A DNA stretch of 64,000 nt from Myrica gale (lineage: Eukaryota > Streptophyta > Magnoliopsida > Fagales > Myricaceae): the NCBI GenBank assembly GCA_963930655.1, contig OZ005616.1:11560001-11624000 (forward strand), given 5' to 3'. The position numbers and the translations under genes are program-made. A model generated the notes under the pieces. That model saw only the letters and a program-made list of their open reading frames with translations, had not been told where the DNA came from and made no database searches. Below are positions 11,901-22,500 of the stretch, piece by piece. How positions within the stretch are numbered: the first letter of the stretch is position 1; each line of letters begins with the position of its first letter.

Positions 11901-12887
11901 TCAACAGAACTTCCACCAGTTTCATTTTCATCACCAACCCTACGATCATCCATCTCAGCAGAACTTCCAACCACCTCGCCATTGGTATCACCATCAACAC
12001 CAAACTCCACTGCAGTAAGAAGACTTATCACGATTTTTCCACACCCAAGTGAAATGTCACAAACTGAGATACAAACCAGCTCCCTCTCAGGAAGCCAGAA
12101 AATATGCCGAAAATTAAATGTAAACAAGTATGACTTCATGCCTTTTCTCCTTAATACTTTCACAGATATGATTAAAAGAAAAAAAAAACTGCCTCAATTA
12201 TCGGAACGGGGCTCAGTACATGCACACTATAAAGCAGATTTCTCTTTTCAGATTTCGATGTTGTGAACCAAACCCCCACATTAACAAGCGTTTTTGCACA
12301 CTTTCATTTTCTCAGGTTTCTACACATTGAAAAAGTCATAACTACATCTCTCTCTCTCTCTCCCCCCTCTCTTTCCTACATGGCATGTCTTAGCACAGAG
12401 GCTTCTGCATACTAAAACAAAAACCAGGCTTCAGGAAGTATTAACCAAAACATAAATGCACAAAGTAATCTTCACAATTCAGTCATGTTGAATTCTCTTT
12501 TCGTTTTCTTTCCCCTCTCAGGCACAACCAATTATAAATGAAAGATTCACAGTTTGTACTTTCCCACCCTAATTTGTTGAGAACAATACAGATATGAGAC
12601 TTTCACCTCAAGAAAAGAAAGGAAAACAAAAATCTATATTTTCAACTACTTCCGCTTTGTTAGAATTAGTCGGCAACTAAACTGACGAGTAATTAAAATT
12701 GAAAATTATTTACTGACGAATTGGTCCAATTTGTTCGGTATTAAGCAACCTTTAACCTTCAATTTGTTCGGTATTAAGCGCCAAAAGCATAACGAAAAAA
12801 GTTAAAACCCCTAAATATCAGAAAATTCTAATTAGAAAAATAGAAACAAAGTTAATCACTCAGAAAAGTAAATCAACAAAACTTACT
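5921..12887 (-). CDS. FAR1-domain protein of the FRS-related factor (FRF) type
   Basis: Nuclear protein with only the FAR1 DNA-binding domain, without the MULE-transposase core or SWIM domain of full FAR1/FRS proteins; this matches the Arabidopsis FRF group (At3g59470 and relatives, about 250 aa). CDS exons, minus strand: base 12887, 12009-11459, 6115-5921 (248 aa). Residues 1-66 are acidic. The FAR1/WRKY-GCM1-like zinc domain is about 67-173, with candidate ligands Cys117, Cys142, His165 and His167. Residues 185-248 form a coiled coil starting [10 protein letters not shown]. The intron between Pro184 and Asn185 is phase 0 and 5,343 bp long, full of insertions. The start is inferred: donor CA|GTAAGT at 12886 and acceptor CTGCAG at 12010 join A to TG and create ATG-GAG-TTT. 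An unspliced upstream start at 12163 would read intron sequence and seems unlikely. FRF proteins are thought to modulate FHY3/FAR1 light signalling. Confidence 0.85.
6116..9096. other. First part of the large FRF intron
   Basis: This is spliced-out sequence of the minus-strand FRF gene. It shows a T-rich then GT/G-rich simple repeat at about 7190-7243 and short transposon-like scraps: 6815-6875 has 'tggccccccc' and 'gcccctgatc' motifs recalling the MITE at 9121. Open frames near 7173-7613 and 8419-8894 have no recognisable domains and are probably chance. Confidence 0.55.
9097..9480. repeat. Local direct duplication (about 105 bp unit)
   Basis: The block beginning 'cttcagtattagctggtgca' occurs at 9097 and again at 9377. 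It continues through 'gggtcctagttgcattca', 'agctctggaccc' and 'aacaataagtca' in both copies. The first copy is split by the 158-bp MITE at 9121; the second is uninterrupted. The duplication lies inside the FRF intron and is non-coding. Confidence 0.85.
9121..9278. mobile_element. hAT-type MITE, 158 bp
   Basis: The element starts CAGGGACGAA and ends TTCGTCCCTG, a 10-bp perfect terminal inverted repeat. It is flanked by the 8-bp direct repeat TGCAGGAG at 9113-9120 and 9279-9286. The inside is a C/G-rich fold-back with an AT-rich centre. The duplicated flank at 9393-9400 contains the same TGCAGGAG once with no insert, which is the pre-insertion state. Eight-base target duplications are typical of hAT elements. 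It cannot encode a transposase. Confidence 0.85.
9856..9870 (+). repeat. Left target-site duplication of the FRF-intron LINE
   Basis: ATTACCAAAGTACCT here matches ATTACCAGAGTACCT at 11315-11329, 14 of 15 bases, on the far side of the LINE and its A-tail. Confidence 0.8.
9871..11314 (+). mobile_element. 5'-inverted, 5'-truncated L1-type LINE
   Basis: The forward part, about 10525-11314, encodes on the plus strand the end of ORF2: a zinc-knuckle (zf-RVT) region reading [14 protein letters not shown], then [18 protein letters not shown], then a 3' UTR and an A-tail at 11304-11315. The left part, 9871-10524, is inverted. On the minus strand it encodes the piece just upstream in the same protein, from LPLGVRCKS through GKWLWRF and [10 protein letters not shown] to [14 protein letters not shown]. 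Compared with the LINE at 34845-38133, only about seven codons are missing between the two internal ends. A 15-bp target duplication flanks the whole unit. The coding frames contain stops, so it is dead. Confidence 0.88.
11315..11329 (+). repeat. Right target-site duplication of the FRF-intron LINE
   Basis: ATTACCAGAGTACCT directly follows the LINE A-tail and repeats 9856-9870 with one mismatch. Confidence 0.8.
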
Positions 12888-13212
12888 GAAATTCTATATG
12901 ATTCTGGGTTCGATGACAGGGAGATACAGAGAGAGTTACGCTTCGAAACCCCGAGAGAGAGAGAGAGAGAGAGAGAGAGTTCAGCTTGTAAATATGGGGG
13001 GCCTAAAGAGTCGCTGACGTGCCAAATGATTATTGGTCATGTGGAAAATTAGAAGTCAATCTTCTAAGTCAAAACCTGGATTTGCCGACGCGTGTTTAGT
13101 TGGGTGGACCGGGGCTCGTAGGATTATTGCTCGGACTCAATAATCCACCCGGTCCTCAATGGGTTAAACCGGTTTGTATAACTTGTCGCCTCTCTGTTTC
13201 TCTCTATGGGAT
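12888..13212. promoter_or_regulatory. Shared divergent promoter of the FRF and CRM genes
   Basis: The FRF gene reads left from here and the CRM gene reads right. The first FRF splice donor at 12886 and the CRM start codon at 13213 are about 326 bp apart, so both promoters and both 5' UTRs lie in this interval. A (GA)n tract at 12954-12979 is a CT-rich leader when read from the FRF side. An inverted CCAAT (ATTGG) lies near 13029 and a TGACGTG element near 13014. No clear TATA box was seen for either gene. Confidence 0.6.
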
Positions 13213-16200
13213 ATGGCAAAGGCTTTGTTCGGTAATCTGCGTAGAGCTTCTTCACTCCTCAGATTCTCATCTCCCAACTCGCTTCCTGTCAGGTACTCTT
13301 CGTCTCTCTATCTATTCTTTTGTTTCTGTATCTGTCTTTTACTATTTCCCCACCGTTTCCGTCACCTTCCAGGGACCGCATTCTCTCGGAGAATCTTTTT
13401 CTATCTCTCTCTCTCTGCTTCCAAACACTTGACCCCAGGAAACCCATTAAACTCTGAAATGGGTTTGTTTTCGTGTTGGTCTTTGATAGAATTGATTTCG
13501 GGGTTGCGGGGGAAAAATGACCTGTGAGATGGAGAAATGGTGGGCAAGTAGTGGGACAATAAATAGCATAAGGGAAATGATTAAGAGAATGGAAGACAAG
13601 CCTTCGGGTGCGGACACGTAAATCCCCTTGTACATTACACGCATCGTTTTGTTCTCCTCACTTTTCCCCGCTGTTTTTTTACTGTCGTGCTTCCCGGTCG
13701 ATTTTCAGACTGATGAATCATTTTTCTTTCCGTCCAATCTGTAAAATTCTTCCATAAACCCTTTAGCGGGTTATTTACACTCTTATATAAATAATTGTCA
13801 AAGGCCCGGAAGATAGAGAGATGGTAGGGAAATAGAAAAACAAGTAAAAGGAAACTAGAAGAGAAGGCAAGTAACATCAATTCTTATTTCTTCCATGCAT
13901 GATAGTTTCATCCTTTGCTGATGATTTGTCTATTTTCCAGGTCAATTCTCCAACACCAGGACTCAATTTTCTCTCTAACCAAGCGCTTTCTTCCACTCAA
14001 TCAGGCGAGCCCTTCCTGTGTTTCCAGAAACTTGAGTCATGGTTCAGTGAACCTCGTGATATCACAAGGAAAGCCCAAGTTTGAAACACATGAGGTGGAT
14101 CCTCCAAAGAAGTACAAATGGAAGACCAAGAAGAGGCTGAAGATGCAGAGGAAGAAGGATAAGCAGAAGAGAAAATTTGCAAATAAGAGGGACCCGCGCT
14201 GTCTTGGTGTCACGGGGAAAAAGAAGAAGAAGTTTGCGAATGCTGAGGAAAGAATCAAGTACAAGCTTGAAAAGGTGATGCTATGACTGTGACATCACGT
14301 TTTGCGTCAAAAACCTCTTTTGATACTTTTGGCATATTTACAGCATTCTGGTTGTTTTTATTGAGGCCTGAATCATATACTTGTAGTACCATAGTAATTT
14401 CATATCAGGTTTAATTTCTCTGCACAAAATGGGCCCTTTCTTTTCACGTTGTTCATTGAGTTCATTTTGGCCTATAACTCTAACGTGAGGTTAGGGAAAA
14501 TGAGAATGCAGCCTGTTTCCTACGAACACATTTTCTCAATTTTCATTGGTCCTAGACGTTAAAACTGAAGCCTAAAGAAGGGGAAAACAAAACTTTCAAT
14601 TGTCTGTGTCTAAGGATGTTTTGTTTACATGGTTTCTTAAGGATGGCTGACAAGAAGATTGATATCTTAGCGTAGCTTCCGTGGACATTTTATTCAGAGA
14701 ATTTTCCTTTATTTGGATTCAGAAGCTAATGCAATGGCTTCTTCTTCTTTTTAAACGTACTTTCTTTAAGCTCTTTCTTCGCTTTTCCTCTAGAGATGAT
14801 ATCTTCCCTATTCTCACTGTCTCTTTCTTAAGTGGATATTTTCTTTTAAGGGAGAACATATATAAGAACTTGAAAATAATACCCTTCTTTTGTTGAATGG
14901 CAAATGCAAGGAGAAGAGCTAATGTTGCCTCTATTTATTATGAATGCAAGAGATTAAGAGAAGAAAACGTTAAAAGTTGCTTAGAAATTCCAAAACAATC
15001 ACGAATGAAAAACAACAATGAGATGAGTTTTCAAACTTTAAAGCGTCCATTTTTAAGTTTTGATGTTTTAGTGTGCACTTCATGAAGGTAGGAACTTATT
15101 CTTTATTATATTATTTACTTTGAGTTTTGCTGGTCTAGTGTGCAGTTATTGACGGCTCTTTTCCATTTCTCGTATGTTGTTAATGCCTTCTTCTTTCCAC
15201 TGGCCATAATGTTAGCTTTGGCTGATTCTTTTCATTCCAGGCCAAAATCAAAGAAGCTTTGCTGATTGAAAGACTGAAGCGGTATGAAGTTTCTAAAGTT
15301 CAGGGTCCTGAGGTAAAACCTCACGAGCTGACTGGTGAGGAGCGGTTTTATATGAAAAAAATGGCCCAAAAGAGGTCTAATTATGTACCAATTGGCAGAA
15401 GAGGAGTATTTGGAGGTGTTATTCTTAACATGCATATGCATTGGAAGAGACATGAAACTGTTAAGGTCATTTGCAATGCTTGTAAACCTGGGGATGTACA
15501 TGACTATGCACAAGAAATTGCTAGATTGAGTGGCGGGATTCCCATTCAGATTATTGGAGATGACACCATAATATTTTATCGAGGAAAGGACTACGTGCAG
15601 CCACAAGTTATGTCACCTATAGATACGTTATCCAAGAAAAGGGTGTGTTTTCCAACCTCCAATCTTTTCAGGTGTTATGTTTCTTTACTTCCTTACACAT
15701 GTACTGTAGCACAGTTAAATTGTTGTCCTTTGAGTTCCAATCCACGTGACCTGAAGGCTTCATTGTAGCAAACTAATGATATTTGTCATACAAATCTCAT
15801 AACAAAAAATTTGAGGTTAGTGGCACAAATTATGTTCGTGCACTGCACTTGAGCACACCATATAAACTAATGTCTGTCAAATTAAATTTTTTTTTAAATT
15901 TCACATCCTGTTTGTCTCCTTGCTCTTAAAGAACCTTTTTTTTCTATGTACTAAAGTGCACCTTCTCTTATAGCCATGGATGCTATAAAAACAAATTTTT
16001 CTATATTGCGGAACAAATTTGTGCATTGATCTATTAATGACGCGGATGACTCTAATTATAGCTATCACAATTAAACCTGAGCATTTTCTTCTTCATCCTT
16101 ACTTTTTCTGTTCTATGCTCAGGTTTAATTAGAGGATAAATATGCTAACACTAAATTGTTCTGTTGTTGTTAATAAGAAAGTGGAAGTTGTGAACACTCA

Positions 16201-18306
16201 TTTCTTGAGCAATCTATGCTAACATGTCAAGGTATCTCTGTATTTTTATAGTGAAATTATTAACTTCAGTTCCAAGTAGGAAGATCATTTGGCTTTTCCA
16301 CATCTTCTTTCAATAAACCTCTAAGAACCAATGTGTCTTGATTGTTCTTTGAGCCAGTGTTTGCAAAGACTCATGTTGAAAGTGATCTTGATAATGCATG
16401 AGGCCTTGTACATTCATCCAAATTGATGCTTTTTGGCATTAATATCTAATTCTCAGGCAAATACCTAAACCTCCTGGGATACCACTAGTCTCTGTAGAAG
16501 ACCTGATCTTACGGATATCACATTTTGCAGTCAATGGTTGGCATGTTGACCACATTTTGCAATTATCTAGTTAGTTTGGGAGCTGCCATCAGGATTTTTG
16601 ATATGTCCTTGTTAGGTGCACTTCATGGACTGGGATTTTGTTCTCAAGAATGCTTGCAGAACATCTCTAGTTATGTTCAACCTCCACCATGGATTAGCAT
16701 CTTGGCGGACTGGGACTTTTTCTCAAGAATGCTTGCAGATTATCCCCAGTTATGTTAAACCTCTACCATGGATTAGCATTTTGCAGTTTAGGCTAGGAAG
16801 AACATCGGACTAAGGTGTAGCTAGATTAGAATGATTTTCTTATAAGATTGGGGTTGAAGAAGTTCTAAAGTTGATAGGCATTGCTTTGAAGGGGGTACAA
16901 TAGAGATGGCTCAGTATTGAGTACACAGTGGCTATGTTGCTGAAAGACAGTATGCTCGGAGTAAAAGTGTCACCTTTGCATAGTAAGAAGGCTAATACTT
17001 CCTTCTTCAATTCATGTCATCGTTTTAAGAGGTTGCTGGGGCTGGGGATTTGTTGATCTTTCAAACTAGGCTGTTTTCAAATTGATGTGGTAAACAACAG
17101 AGAGTTGAGTTGTTTGCATGCGTTGACACGATAAGGGACAGAAAACTTGTTGCATGCGTTGACACGATGCTGCTGACAAAATCAGTAGGGAAGCCTAACC
17201 AGAAAACATTTTCTCGACCCCATTTCTCAATCTTTGCAGCTTTATAGGATAGTTGAGTTGGACACTAACCTACAAAATGAGCTTTGTAATGCACTAACCA
17301 ATGAAACTCAAGATTCATACGAGGGGACAATTGCTGCTGAAAAAAAAAAAAGACCCGTAACTGAATCTGTCAAAAATCAAATTGAAATGGGCAGGCTGAT
17401 TCTGGAGCCTTCAGAAAGAGTCATCTATACTCTATCATGAAAGTTTATTGTTCTATGGCAAAATGATTGATCTAAGTTAATCAGGTGGTGGCCATGTGTC
17501 AATTCCTGTTGTCAGATTATGTTCAGTACCCCTCCCAGGATTGAAACTACAGTATATGATGAGATAATGGTTTAAAAATATTTCCAGATGGGCCCAATGC
17601 CTCATATAGTGCAAGAACTTGTGCATTGAAACTACAGTCAAGACTTTTGGGTTGACTCTAATTTTTTTCTCTCCCTGGCTCTTATTTCTTCCTATATTGT
17701 ATTGATGGGGAAAATTAAATACCAAACATCACGGTAGGCAGGCTCGATATGATCTGTTGTTGATGGTCTAATTGCCTTTCTACCCTTAGTTATTTCTTGT
17801 TAATTGTTTTCTGAAGTGTTTTTGTTTTGAAGCACTTAAAAGTAAACTCTGGTCTAGATAGGCTAATTAAGTCTGGTTCCTCTTGTTGACGACAGGCACT
17901 GGAAAAATCCAAATATGAGCAATCACTTGAATCAGTGCGTCGCTTCATTGCAATTGCGGAGAAGGAGTTAGAGCTGTACTATAGGCACATTGCCCTTTAT
18001 GGTGACCCGAACGATAGGAATCCCATGTCCATCTTGGACAGTCCATGCAAAAACGACGAGGAATCAGGGAAACTTGAAAAGAAAAGCCTTGATTCAACTA
18101 GTGGTTGCTTTCAAGCAGGTCTTTCAGATCCGGAAGCCAATTCCCTAGAGGCATCAGAATCTGAAGATAATTTTGAAGAAGACTTTTCAATAAGTGAATC
18201 AGATTCTGAAGATGATGGCGTGTTTGTTTCCAATTTTGAAGAAAGAGAACCAAGATCATCTCTGCTGGAAGAGAGCTCCAGCACGCAGTTGGGTTTAAAG
18301 ACATGA
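13213..18306 (+). CDS. CRM-domain RNA-binding protein (At3g25440-like)
   Basis: CRM (CRS1-YhbY) proteins bind RNA and assist splicing or ribosome assembly in plastids or mitochondria. Exons: 13213-13292, 13941-14274, 15241-15642, 17896-18306 (408 aa), all with GT/AG introns and compatible phase. The start chosen, ATGGCAAAGG, opens an Arg/Ser-rich, acid-poor N-terminus typical of an organelle transit peptide; an ATG seven bases upstream leads to an early stop. Residues about 85-140 form a very basic linker (YKWKTKKRLK, GKKKKKFAN). The single CRM domain is about 165-258, with its GxxG loop as GVFG at 193-196 and the closing strand IIFYRGKDY near 248-256. The C-terminal exon starts ALEKSKYEQSLE, has a helical YYRHIALYGDPND stretch and ends in an acidic Ser/Glu/Asp-rich tail. 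The plastid or mitochondrial address is not settled by the sequence. Confidence 0.88.
15643..17895. other. Third intron of the CRM gene
   Basis: A 2,253-bp intron. It contains a local near-repeat ('cttgcagaacatctctagttatgtt' type blocks at about 16654 and 16732, shared phrase 'ccatggattagcat') and a repeated 'ttgcatgcgttgacacgat' at about 17116 and 17152. Neither codes for a recognisable product. Confidence 0.55.
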
Positions 18307-19190
18307 AAATTTGAAGATAAGTCTCTGATTCTTTTTCCTATATTTTTGAGGAAGCCGAGACACTCTTGGCTTGATAAGCCCGTAAGTAATTTTGGTTGAA
18401 CAGAAGTTAGGGGAACGCTTTTAACTGAGTTGCGTGAACTATCTTTTCATTTACAAATGTCTGTGGCCTCTGTGAATTTGTAGTTTTAAGGAAGGTGGCT
18501 AAAAGAAGTGGTTACCCCTGTAATGGGAGGTTCCCAGCCAAAAAAACTTGTGCTCTATCTAGAGAGGACATCTGTGCTAAAATGTTATGTGGTGGCAAAT
18601 TTTACGCTGGCCAGGAGCCAAATATTATTATTACATGCCTTGCAGGAAGGAAATATCATACACAAGCTTGCTTCCGACACTATCATCCAGCATGAAATTT
18701 GAATTCAGACCGTCAACTGTGTGAGAGCCCACTTAGGCTCGTTGATGGGGCTGCAGTTGAGTTGCCTTCTTAAGAATGAAACTTAGAGAAGGAATTGAAT
18801 CGAGCGACACCGTACTCGTAAGGCAGAGACTACGTCTGCATAGTGATGGGCAAGTAAATTACGTAGTTATTTCCGTGGGAACAAAGCAAGCAAAGTCATA
18901 TCTCCCACACCTTGTGCTTTCCAAAAGGAAGCAGTAGGAGGAATGTTCTGACTTCTCCGTCCGTCCACCGTTGAAAATTGTTATCTTGCTTGGTTGTCTT
19001 TCCAATAGTATGTTGCTGGTGGCCTCTCCACTTTACTAGTTAAGATAAACCCCTTACCTTCATTTCATCTTTTAGATGTTGGCGAAGCGTGTCCTCCGTG
19101 CTTGCACGACTTAATTTAGTCATGTTACTGTCTAAGTGGTCCAGAGTTTACAACCCGTTAAATATATAAATTGGTAAACTCTGATGGCAT
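18307..19190 (+). other. 3' UTR and downstream flank of the CRM gene
   Basis: No second gene is recognised. An open frame at 18495-18702 resembles nothing I can name and is read as untranslated sequence. Confidence 0.4.
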
Positions 19191-19224
19191 TGCAGAAATT
19201 ATTGGAGCAGGGAGGGATCGAAGG

Positions 19225-19365
19225 GTCTACTAGTCCATCCAAAACGGTCTATTTGAAAAGATAAAGAGAAAGTGGTGGAAAACTTGTGCAAGCAATTGCT
19301 TGTATTATGCAAAAGGCCTCTGCTAGTCCATCCAAAACCGTCTATTTTAAAAGATAAAGAGCGTG
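19225..19365 (+). repeat. Short local direct repeat
   Basis: The phrase 'ctagtccatccaaaac' followed by 'gtctattt' and 'aaaagataaagag' occurs at about 19229 and again at about 19324, with two or three differences. It is non-coding. Confidence 0.6.
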
Positions 19366-19519
19366 GCGTATACAAGTTGCCTTGAACCACCAACACCTTT
19401 ATAATCGTCCCTCCTTCCGGCTCAAGGGTCTGTGGATATATATTTACAATGTTTTCGTCGAGGACCCGGCTCCAGATCCAACAACAAGCCCTCAATCCGT
19501 ATGATATTAATCCCAAATT

Positions 19520-22500
19520 TGGAGATTTAGGGTGAGATTTGGGAATTTTCTTCCACTAGGGATTTAATCTAGACAACTCAATGAAATTTAACTAGATTGA
19601 GATTTGAAAATAGAAACAGAATGATAATCAAATATCAAGATAAAGAAAAGATAGTTAAATGGATTACAAGAATACAATTTAAAAATACTAATAAAGATAA
19701 AAATGATAGATTAGATTAAACCATATTCAATGAATTGCACCGAGCTGGCCTAAATCAACATGAATAAAAATAATTCTCTAGGTCTACAACTAATTAAATT
19801 TAACCTAGATAAATCATAATGCTTAATTGACCATTAAACCCTCATTTACTAATTTTAAAATTATAAAACTACCCCAACTTAAATATTCCCAAAAAATACC
19901 CTTCATGACCCATTTGCCTCTCACGGGCATTCCACCCCCATTTCTAATGATTTTTGAAGTAGTATTATAATATTAATTTGCTATATAATAATAGATTTCT
20001 ATATTTAAACCAAGAGCTTTTAAGTCATTCGTTCATTTTGGACACACCCACAAGTCAATCCTTGCGGTTGTAGCATTTATTTTCATAGAAATAGAAACCC
20101 ATTTCTTATTGTTCAATCCTCACATACAGTTCTATTGAATTACAGCAAAAAGAAAAAAAAAACAAATATATCCACAATAGCCCTTCAAAAATTTTAGACT
20201 AAAAAAACAGATATTTATATACATAATTGATTTGGTCCTAATCACCATATACGTCAAGAAATTTAAATTAAGATCCAAACAACTTAAGGAGTATATCCAT
20301 GACAAAGGCGTTTAAAAAGTCAAGTCATGTATGCTTTGGCATGACTTTCTGCTGCGTCTGTCACTCGAGGTGGACATAAAGACTAACTTTGCAAAAGTGG
20401 CTTAACCCTGAGGGTTTCTCTTTTCTTAAAAACTATAAGAACTACCTTTGTATTTATTTCAAAAAATAAAGTAAGACTGTACAAAATAATAATTTTTGTT
20501 ACCAAATTATTGCAATAAGGAAACCAGTGAAACGTATTATAATTGGACAAGCAGGGTATTCGACTAAAACATACATAAAAATACTTCAACTTAGGATGGA
20601 TTGATCGATGAAAACAACTACGTAATTGTAGAATCATTCCTAATATACTGCAAAAGTTTACCAAATTTACACACTATTTGTTCTTTTTTACCCCAATTGT
20701 GCCATCCAATTCAGAGAGGGGAGGAAAGGAGAGAGGGGAAGTAAACATTAAAATGTCTTAGAATTCATGTTATTTGACATTAACTCGTGCAATATTAGAT
20801 ACTATAACGCTCATTGTTCTGTTTCTTTATATCTCTGAGTTAGACTCTAAAATTTGAACAAAAATCGCAAAAGATATTAAAATTACTCGTTAAAATTATT
20901 ATCTATCTCAAAGTCAAGATTGTAAAAAGTTGTCTTTTCAAACCATCAATGGCAACTGAATATTTATCAAAACTTATGATGTTTCAATTGAACTCTGTAA
21001 GAGGCATATGGGCTTTTCGGTATACAAATATTCTCAAGATTTTTTTTATTTTCAGAATACAAAATATTTTACAATCAAACATTATTTTTAACACTACATA
21101 AAAATAACTAAAACACGCATACCAATAAAGTTAACATTACCTAAAAATTCTCAAAACACAAAAAATTCTCAAAAAACATTCAAACCAAACAGCCTCGTAA
21201 TCTCTCTAAAAAGATGTTTGAGTCCCATAATTTGCTACAAGAGAAGAAAATATAAAAGATGTTTATATAATTACATATACGACATGTCAATATCATATCA
21301 TACCACATTGCAATCATTTTAACCTTGAACTGATATCATTCCACTCACAGAAGAGATAATATTTTTCTTTTCCCCTGTTCAGAGGCATTGAAGAGGTAAT
21401 ATGATGGGACATCATCGATTACTAATATCTTTTTAAAAAAAAAATGGGAAAGCAAATTCGAAAATTTTCGATTCCACAGATACCGGATTCCCGGTGGCTC
21501 CTATTTATAGAAACCCGATTATTTTACCGGTTCCTGAGTTATCCGACACAAAATTTTATTATTTATTTATTTATTTATTTCTCTCACCTCTTACGTAGTG
21601 AATTCATGATAATAATAAAGAAAGTAGCTTTTTCTTTACAGTTATGTTTTTATACCAATTTTTTTTCCCTTTTCATATTACGTTCCTAAAGATAAATATC
21701 CTAACGGCTTATTTTACAAGAATCAGCGTTCATGAGCCTGTCCCACAAAAATGATGAATTTGGATCAATTTGGTTGAGAGATGCAATAAATATTGTATAT
21801 TTTACTTTTCACTTATTCATGAACTTATTTTGGATTGATAAGAAAAGCCTTAAATTTTGAAAAGCAATGAAAAAGCATTATTATGTTGTATAATGGAGCG
21901 CTAAGTTGAATAGTATCTGATTAAGAGCAGTAGAACAATTAATTCCTAATTTATGCCTTTGTTGGTTGTTGGCATCATGCAACACTAGAAACTACTTTTA
22001 TGTGTTTAATATATTAAAAGAAAAAAATATTGAGTCAAGTGAGTAAAATGTTAAAAAAATAGTTTAACATAAATTCAAATTAACTGAGAATCGCTACTGC
22101 TAAAACTGTCACCACTAAAGACTAATTATTGTCTTTAACTGTGGTGGTGACTGTGACTAATATTTAAAAATCAGTCTATCAAGTATAGGTGTCGATTATA
22201 GAAATTTATGTTCAACCAGATACGTCTAGTCGAGTTTCGCTGTTATATGAAAAAGCAAATAAATTAGAAAATGAATTTTTTATCCATAATTATTCTCCTA
22301 GTTCTAGTATCACAAGTAGTACTATTATTCTTCATATAACTATTATATATATATATAATTGTATTATTATATTAATGGAGTTTGTTTGTCCGTCGACTTC
22401 TTTTCATTGAAGGGGGACATTAATTCTTGCACCAACTCCATCCGAAGGTCCCCAAGGGTTGGGTTGTTAAAGTTGCATACCTTCCCTTCAAAGCAGGCTA

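Noticed and set aside
11698..12266. Plus-strand ORFs across the FAR1 exon
   Set aside because: Antisense to a well-supported FAR1-domain coding exon.
18495..18702. Two overlapping frames after the CRM stop codon
   Set aside because: They follow the CRM stop within 200 bp, fit a 3' UTR and match no family I know.
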